Shown here piece after piece: positions 6,946-9,361 of a DNA stretch of 9,361 bases. Below the pieces are notes generated by a model, which searched no databases, was not told where the DNA came from, and worked only from the letters and a program-made list of their open reading frames with translations. The DNA lies in NCBI GenBank assembly GCA_017400415.1, contig JAFPTE010000045.1:1-9361 (forward strand), in the 5' to 3' direction. A program made the translations under genes and the position numbers. Each line of letters opens with the position of its first letter. Positions within the stretch are counted from its first letter, which is position 1. The DNA comes from Oscillospiraceae bacterium. Its GTDB lineage: Bacteria > Bacillota > Clostridia > Oscillospirales > Oscillospiraceae.

Positions 6946-8062
6946 CATGAGCGCCCCCTGCCTTTTCGGCATTGAGGGCATCTGCAAAAACGAGCTGAGG
7001 CGGCTGGGCCTCAATAACGTCCAGGCGGAAAACGGCCGGGTCCGCTTTACGGGCACGGAGGACGACCTGGCTCGCTCCAACGTTATGAGCCGCTTTGCGG
7101 AGCGGATTCTGGTGGACGTGGGCACCGGCCTTGTGAAGACCTTCGACGAGTGCTTCGAGCTTGTGAAGGCCATGCCCTGGGAGAATTACATTCCGAAGGG
7201 CGGCGTCTTTCCTGTGACGGGCTACAGCCTCACAAGTCAGCTCCACAGCGTGCCGGACCTGCAGAAAATCATAAAAAAGGCCATTTCCGTCCGGCTGGGG
7301 AAAAGGTATGGCGTAGGCTGGCTTCCGGAGAACGGGGATATGTACCAGGTGCGCTTCTCCCTTCTGAACGACCGGCTCACCGTGTCTCTGGACTCCTCCG
7401 GCGTGGGGCTCCACAAGCGGGGCTACCGGCCCGCCCAGGTCTCCGCCCCCCTGCGGGAGACTCTGGCCGCCGCCCTGGTGGACATTGCCGGATACCGGGG
7501 AAAGGGTGAATTTCTGGACCCCTTCTGCGGCAGCGGCACCATAGCCATTGAGGCCGCCCTGGCCGCCAAGGGCCGGGCGCCGGGCATAAACCGGGACTTT
7601 GCCGCCGAAAAATGGGCCTTCGTGGGCCGGGAGCGGTTCAGAAAGGCCGTGGAAGAGGCCCGGGGTCGGGAGTACAGCGGCAGCTACACCATCTCCGCCT
7701 CGGACATAGACCCAAGGGCCATTGAGCTTGCCCGGGCCAACGCAAGGCGGGCGGGAGTTGAGGACATTATCCGCTTTTCCGTGGCGGACGCCCGGGAGTT
7801 TGCCCGCTCCACCGAAGCCGGGGTCATCGTCACCAATCCGCCCTACGGTGAGCGCATGATGGAGGTCAGCGAGGCCCAGAGGCTAATGGCCGACTTCGGC
7901 CGGGCCTACCGGAAAACCCGGGGCTGGGAGCTTTACATAATCAGCTCCGACCCGGAGCTGGAGCACTCCTGCGGCCTTAAGAGCGAGAAGACCAGAAAGC
8001 TGTACAACGGCATGATAAAATGCGGCTACTATAGATTAACAGTAAAGAAGGGGCAAAAATGA
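6935..8062 (+). CDS. ypsC: THUMP-domain class I SAM-dependent RNA methyltransferase (YpsC / RlmL N-terminal type)
   Basis: The 375-residue protein has an N-terminal ferredoxin-like plus THUMP RNA-binding region (about 1-155) and a C-terminal Rossmann methyltransferase of the UPF0020 family (about 165-370). SAM-binding motif I is LDPFCGSGT, beginning with D195 at its second residue. The catalytic NPPY motif of base N-methyltransferases is N301-P-P-Y304, followed by GER. Family members such as B. subtilis YpsC, of similar length, and the N-terminal half of E. coli RlmL make N2-methylguanosine in 23S rRNA (G2445 in E. coli). The same role is expected here. The ATG at 6935 has GGAGG (6924-6928) 6 bases upstream and overlaps the phosphatase gene by 11 bases; an alternative in-frame ATG at 6947 is less well placed. 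Its stop overlaps the next start as ATGA. Confidence 0.93.
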   Translation: MELNMSAPCLFGIEGICKNELRRLGLNNVQAENGRVRFTGTEDDLARSNVMSRFAERILVDVGTGLVKTFDECFELVKAMPWENYIPKGGVFPVTGYSLTSQLHSVPDLQKIIKKAISVRLGKRYGVGWLPENGDMYQVRFSLLNDRLTVSLDSSGVGLHKRGYRPAQVSAPLRETLAAALVDIAGYRGKGEFLDPFCGSGTIAIEAALAAKGRAPGINRDFAAEKWAFVGRERFRKAVEEARGREYSGSYTISASDIDPRAIELARANARRAGVEDIIRFSVADAREFARSTEAGVIVTNPPYGERMMEVSEAQRLMADFGRAYRKTRGWELYIISSDPELEHSCGLKSEKTRKLYNGMIKCGYYRLTVKKGQK

Positions 8063-8997
8063 GACATCTGTTCATCCTTAACCCTGTTTCCGGCGGCATG
8101 AACGATAAGGAGGGCCTTATCCGCACAATCAACGAGGCCGCCGCCCGCCACGGCGCCCAGGCGGAGATCTATGAGACCGTGGGGCCCATGGACGCCGCCG
8201 AAAAGGTGAAGCGGGAGGCCATCAAGGGCCAGGAGCTGCGGGTCTACGCCTGCGGCGGCGACGGCACCCTTTCCGAGTGCGTACACGGGGCGGCAGGTTA
8301 CCATAATGTTGCCGTGACCCACTTCCCCACCGGCACCGGAAACGACTTCATCAAGTCCTTCCCCGGTGATACGGAGCTTTTCCGGAACCTGGACGAGCTG
8401 CTGGAGGGCACCGCTCTGCCCCTGGACGTTATTGACGTGAACGGCCGCAAGTGCATCGACATCGCCTCCGTGGGCATAGACGCCCGGGTGGGCACCGACG
8501 TGCACAAGTACTCCTCCCTGCCCCTTATCGGCGGCAAGGGGGCCTATATCACCAGCCTTGTGGTGAACATCTTCAAGGGCATAAACCGGCCCTTCACCTT
8601 CACCACCGAGGAGGCGGAATACACCGGCAAGTTTGCCCTCTGCTGCGCCTGCAACGGAAGATTCTACGGCAACGGCTTCAACCCCACCACCACCGCCCTG
8701 CCCGACGACGGGCTTCTGGATATCCTTATTGTAAAAAAGGTCGGCCTTATCAAGCTGGCCGCCCTGCTGGGTGACTATTCCAAGGGCGACTACGCCAAGC
8801 ACCCGGACACCATCATCCCCGTCCGGGGCCGCAAGCTCCGCATCACCTCTGAGGAGGAATTCGTCGTGAATATCGACGGAGAGGCCATGTTCACAAAGGA
8901 CTGCCAGATGAAGCTTATACCCGGCGGCGTTAACTTCATAATGCCCGCCTCCTCCGCATTTCTTAAAGAGAGAATAGGCTCCCCTGCCGGGGCATAA
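8059..8997 (+). CDS. Diacylglycerol-kinase-family lipid kinase (YegS/DgkB-like)
   Basis: The 312-residue protein starts with the NPVSGG motif (8-13) that opens the DAGK catalytic domain. It then shows the nucleotide-binding CGGDGTLSE (65-73) and PTGTGND (90-96), and the C-terminal DDGLLDILIV segment typical of the second domain of YegS, YerQ/DgkB and BmrU proteins. Such soluble, membrane-associated enzymes use ATP to phosphorylate a lipid. In Gram-positives the DgkB orthologue recycles diacylglycerol from lipoteichoic acid synthesis to phosphatidic acid. Whether this copy uses diacylglycerol or another lipid cannot be read from the sequence. It has no signal peptide or clear transmembrane segment. 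Its ATG overlaps the methyltransferase stop by 4 bases (ATGA), and AAGGGG (8048-8053) lies 5 bases upstream. It is the last gene of the operon; I see no convincing intrinsic terminator after it. Confidence 0.92.
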   Translation: MRHLFILNPVSGGMNDKEGLIRTINEAAARHGAQAEIYETVGPMDAAEKVKREAIKGQELRVYACGGDGTLSECVHGAAGYHNVAVTHFPTGTGNDFIKSFPGDTELFRNLDELLEGTALPLDVIDVNGRKCIDIASVGIDARVGTDVHKYSSLPLIGGKGAYITSLVVNIFKGINRPFTFTTEEAEYTGKFALCCACNGRFYGNGFNPTTTALPDDGLLDILIVKKVGLIKLAALLGDYSKGDYAKHPDTIIPVRGRKLRITSEEEFVVNIDGEAMFTKDCQMKLIPGGVNFIMPASSAFLKERIGSPAGA

Positions 8998-9052
8998 CAT
9001 CATAAAGGCGAAGCCTGGCCTCCAAATTAACAAAAAATACACAAAATGCCTA

Positions 9053-9081
9053 TTGCACTTTTTCCCAATCTGCGGTATTAT
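9053..9081 (+). promoter_or_regulatory. Promoter of the groES operon
   Basis: TTGCAC (9053-9058) and TATTAT (9076-9081, five of six) are separated by 17 bases. Transcription would start near 9088, immediately before the CIRCE operator, the usual arrangement for HrcA-controlled chaperone operons. This supports vegetative sigma-A expression with heat-shock derepression. Confidence 0.65.
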
Positions 9082-9092
9082 ATGACCGTTGA

Positions 9093-9119
9093 TTGGCACT
9101 CAGTCACTTTGAGTGCTAA
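9093..9119 (+). promoter_or_regulatory. CIRCE operator (HrcA-binding site) upstream of groES
   Basis: The sequence is TTGGCACTC, nine bases, then GAGTGCTAA. This is the CIRCE inverted repeat (TTAGCACTC-N9-GAGTGCTAA) with one mismatch in the left arm: G for A at 9095. HrcA binds CIRCE and represses groESL and dnaK operons at normal temperature. Its position at the expected transcript start and in front of groES makes the assignment secure. The repressor gene is not in the window. Confidence 0.95.
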
Positions 9120-9142
9120 ACCAGTTATTAACTACTTTATAT

Positions 9143-9148
9143 AGGAGG
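9143..9148 (+). promoter_or_regulatory. Ribosome-binding site of groES
   Basis: A perfect AGGAGG lies 10 bases before the groES ATG at 9159. The spacing is slightly long but the match is full, as expected for a highly expressed gene. Confidence 0.8.
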
Positions 9149-9158
9149 AACAAACGCA

Positions 9159-9361
9159 ATGAAACTTAAACCTTTGGCTGACAGAGTGGTCCTCAAGAGA
9201 GTGGCCGCCGAGGAGGTTACAAAGAGCGGTCTTTTCCTGGCTCCCTCCGCACAGGAGAAGCCCCAGGTCTATGAGGTCGTGGCCGTTGGGCCCGGCGGCT
9301 TCATTGACGGCAACGAGATCACCATGGAAGTTGACGTGGGCGACCGTGTCATCACCGGCAA
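9159..9361 (+). CDS. groES: Co-chaperonin GroES (partial, cut by the right edge)
   Basis: Sixty-seven complete codons are visible of the roughly 94 expected. MKLKPLADRVVLKR is the standard GroES N-terminus, and EKPQ (33-36), VVAVGPG (40-46) and VDVGDRVI (58-65) are conserved core strands. GroES is the heptameric lid of the GroEL folding chamber in the cytoplasm. The mobile loop (about 17-32) that contacts GroEL carries the hydrophobic tripeptide L25-F26-L27, where many GroES proteins have Ile-Val-Leu. Upstream are a promoter, CIRCE and AGGAGG, so it is heat-inducible through HrcA. groEL would be expected directly downstream, beyond the window. Confidence 0.97.
   Translation, partial: MKLKPLADRVVLKRVAAEEVTKSGLFLAPSAQEKPQVYEVVAVGPGGFIDGNEITMEVDVGDRVITG

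Noticed and set aside
9005..9016. Small AAGGC...GCCT dyad after the lipid kinase, considered as a terminator
   Set aside because: The stem is about 4 bp and no T-run follows, so it does not meet the standard for an intrinsic terminator.
8029..9099. 356-codon open frame on the minus strand opposite the lipid kinase and the groES promoter
   Set aside because: It runs through the kinase motifs on the other strand and across the groES promoter and into the CIRCE operator, so it is a composition artefact.
1..9361. CRISPR arrays, insertion sequences, tRNA or rRNA genes, defence systems
   Set aside because: No direct-repeat arrays, transposase motifs, terminal inverted repeats, cloverleaf-like segments or rRNA-like stretches were seen by eye; every stretch over 300 bases is occupied by an identified gene.

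Overview
The window is high-GC bacterial DNA, roughly 60% by eye, densely coded on both strands. It looks like a Gram-positive Clostridia genome, tentatively the Oscillospirales. The evidence is strong GGAGG-type ribosome-binding sites, a CIRCE heat-shock operator in front of groES, a PcrA helicase (the Gram-positive UvrD type) with an insert I associate with Oscillospiraceae, tandem ferredoxin-containing aldo/keto reductases, and a YerQ/DgkB-like lipid kinase. The taxonomic call is an inference from memory.

Minus-strand left half (1-3683). From right to left in transcription order there is a two-gene operon of paralogous aldo/keto reductases, 3683-2538 and 2523-1411. Each has an N-terminal TIM-barrel reductase domain and two C-terminal four-cysteine motifs for [4Fe-4S] clusters. 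Next, under its own near-consensus promoter, is a protein running off the left edge (1280-1). It joins an N-terminal cyclic-nucleotide-binding domain to an NhaC-type Na+/H+ antiporter domain.

Divergent intergenic region (3684-3824). Back-to-back promoters serve the reductase operon on the left and the pcrA operon on the right.

Plus-strand right half (3825-8997). Four tightly packed genes look like one operon: pcrA helicase, a HAD-family phosphatase, a THUMP-domain rRNA methyltransferase of the YpsC/RlmL type, and a diacylglycerol-kinase-family lipid kinase. The first pair is separated by one base, the second pair overlaps by 11 bases and the third by 4 bases (ATGA). They share a transcript rather than an obvious pathway: DNA repair, phosphate-ester housekeeping, ribosome modification and lipid phosphorylation.

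Right end (8998-9361). After a 161-base gap with a promoter and a CIRCE operator, groES begins and is cut by the window edge; groEL would be expected next.

Most of the window is ordinary housekeeping. The points most worth a second look are the cNMP-domain/NhaC fusion, the reductase whose canonical catalytic Tyr and Lys are both replaced, and the roughly 40-residue insert in domain 1A of PcrA. I do not see a defence system, mobile element, CRISPR array, tRNA or rRNA.
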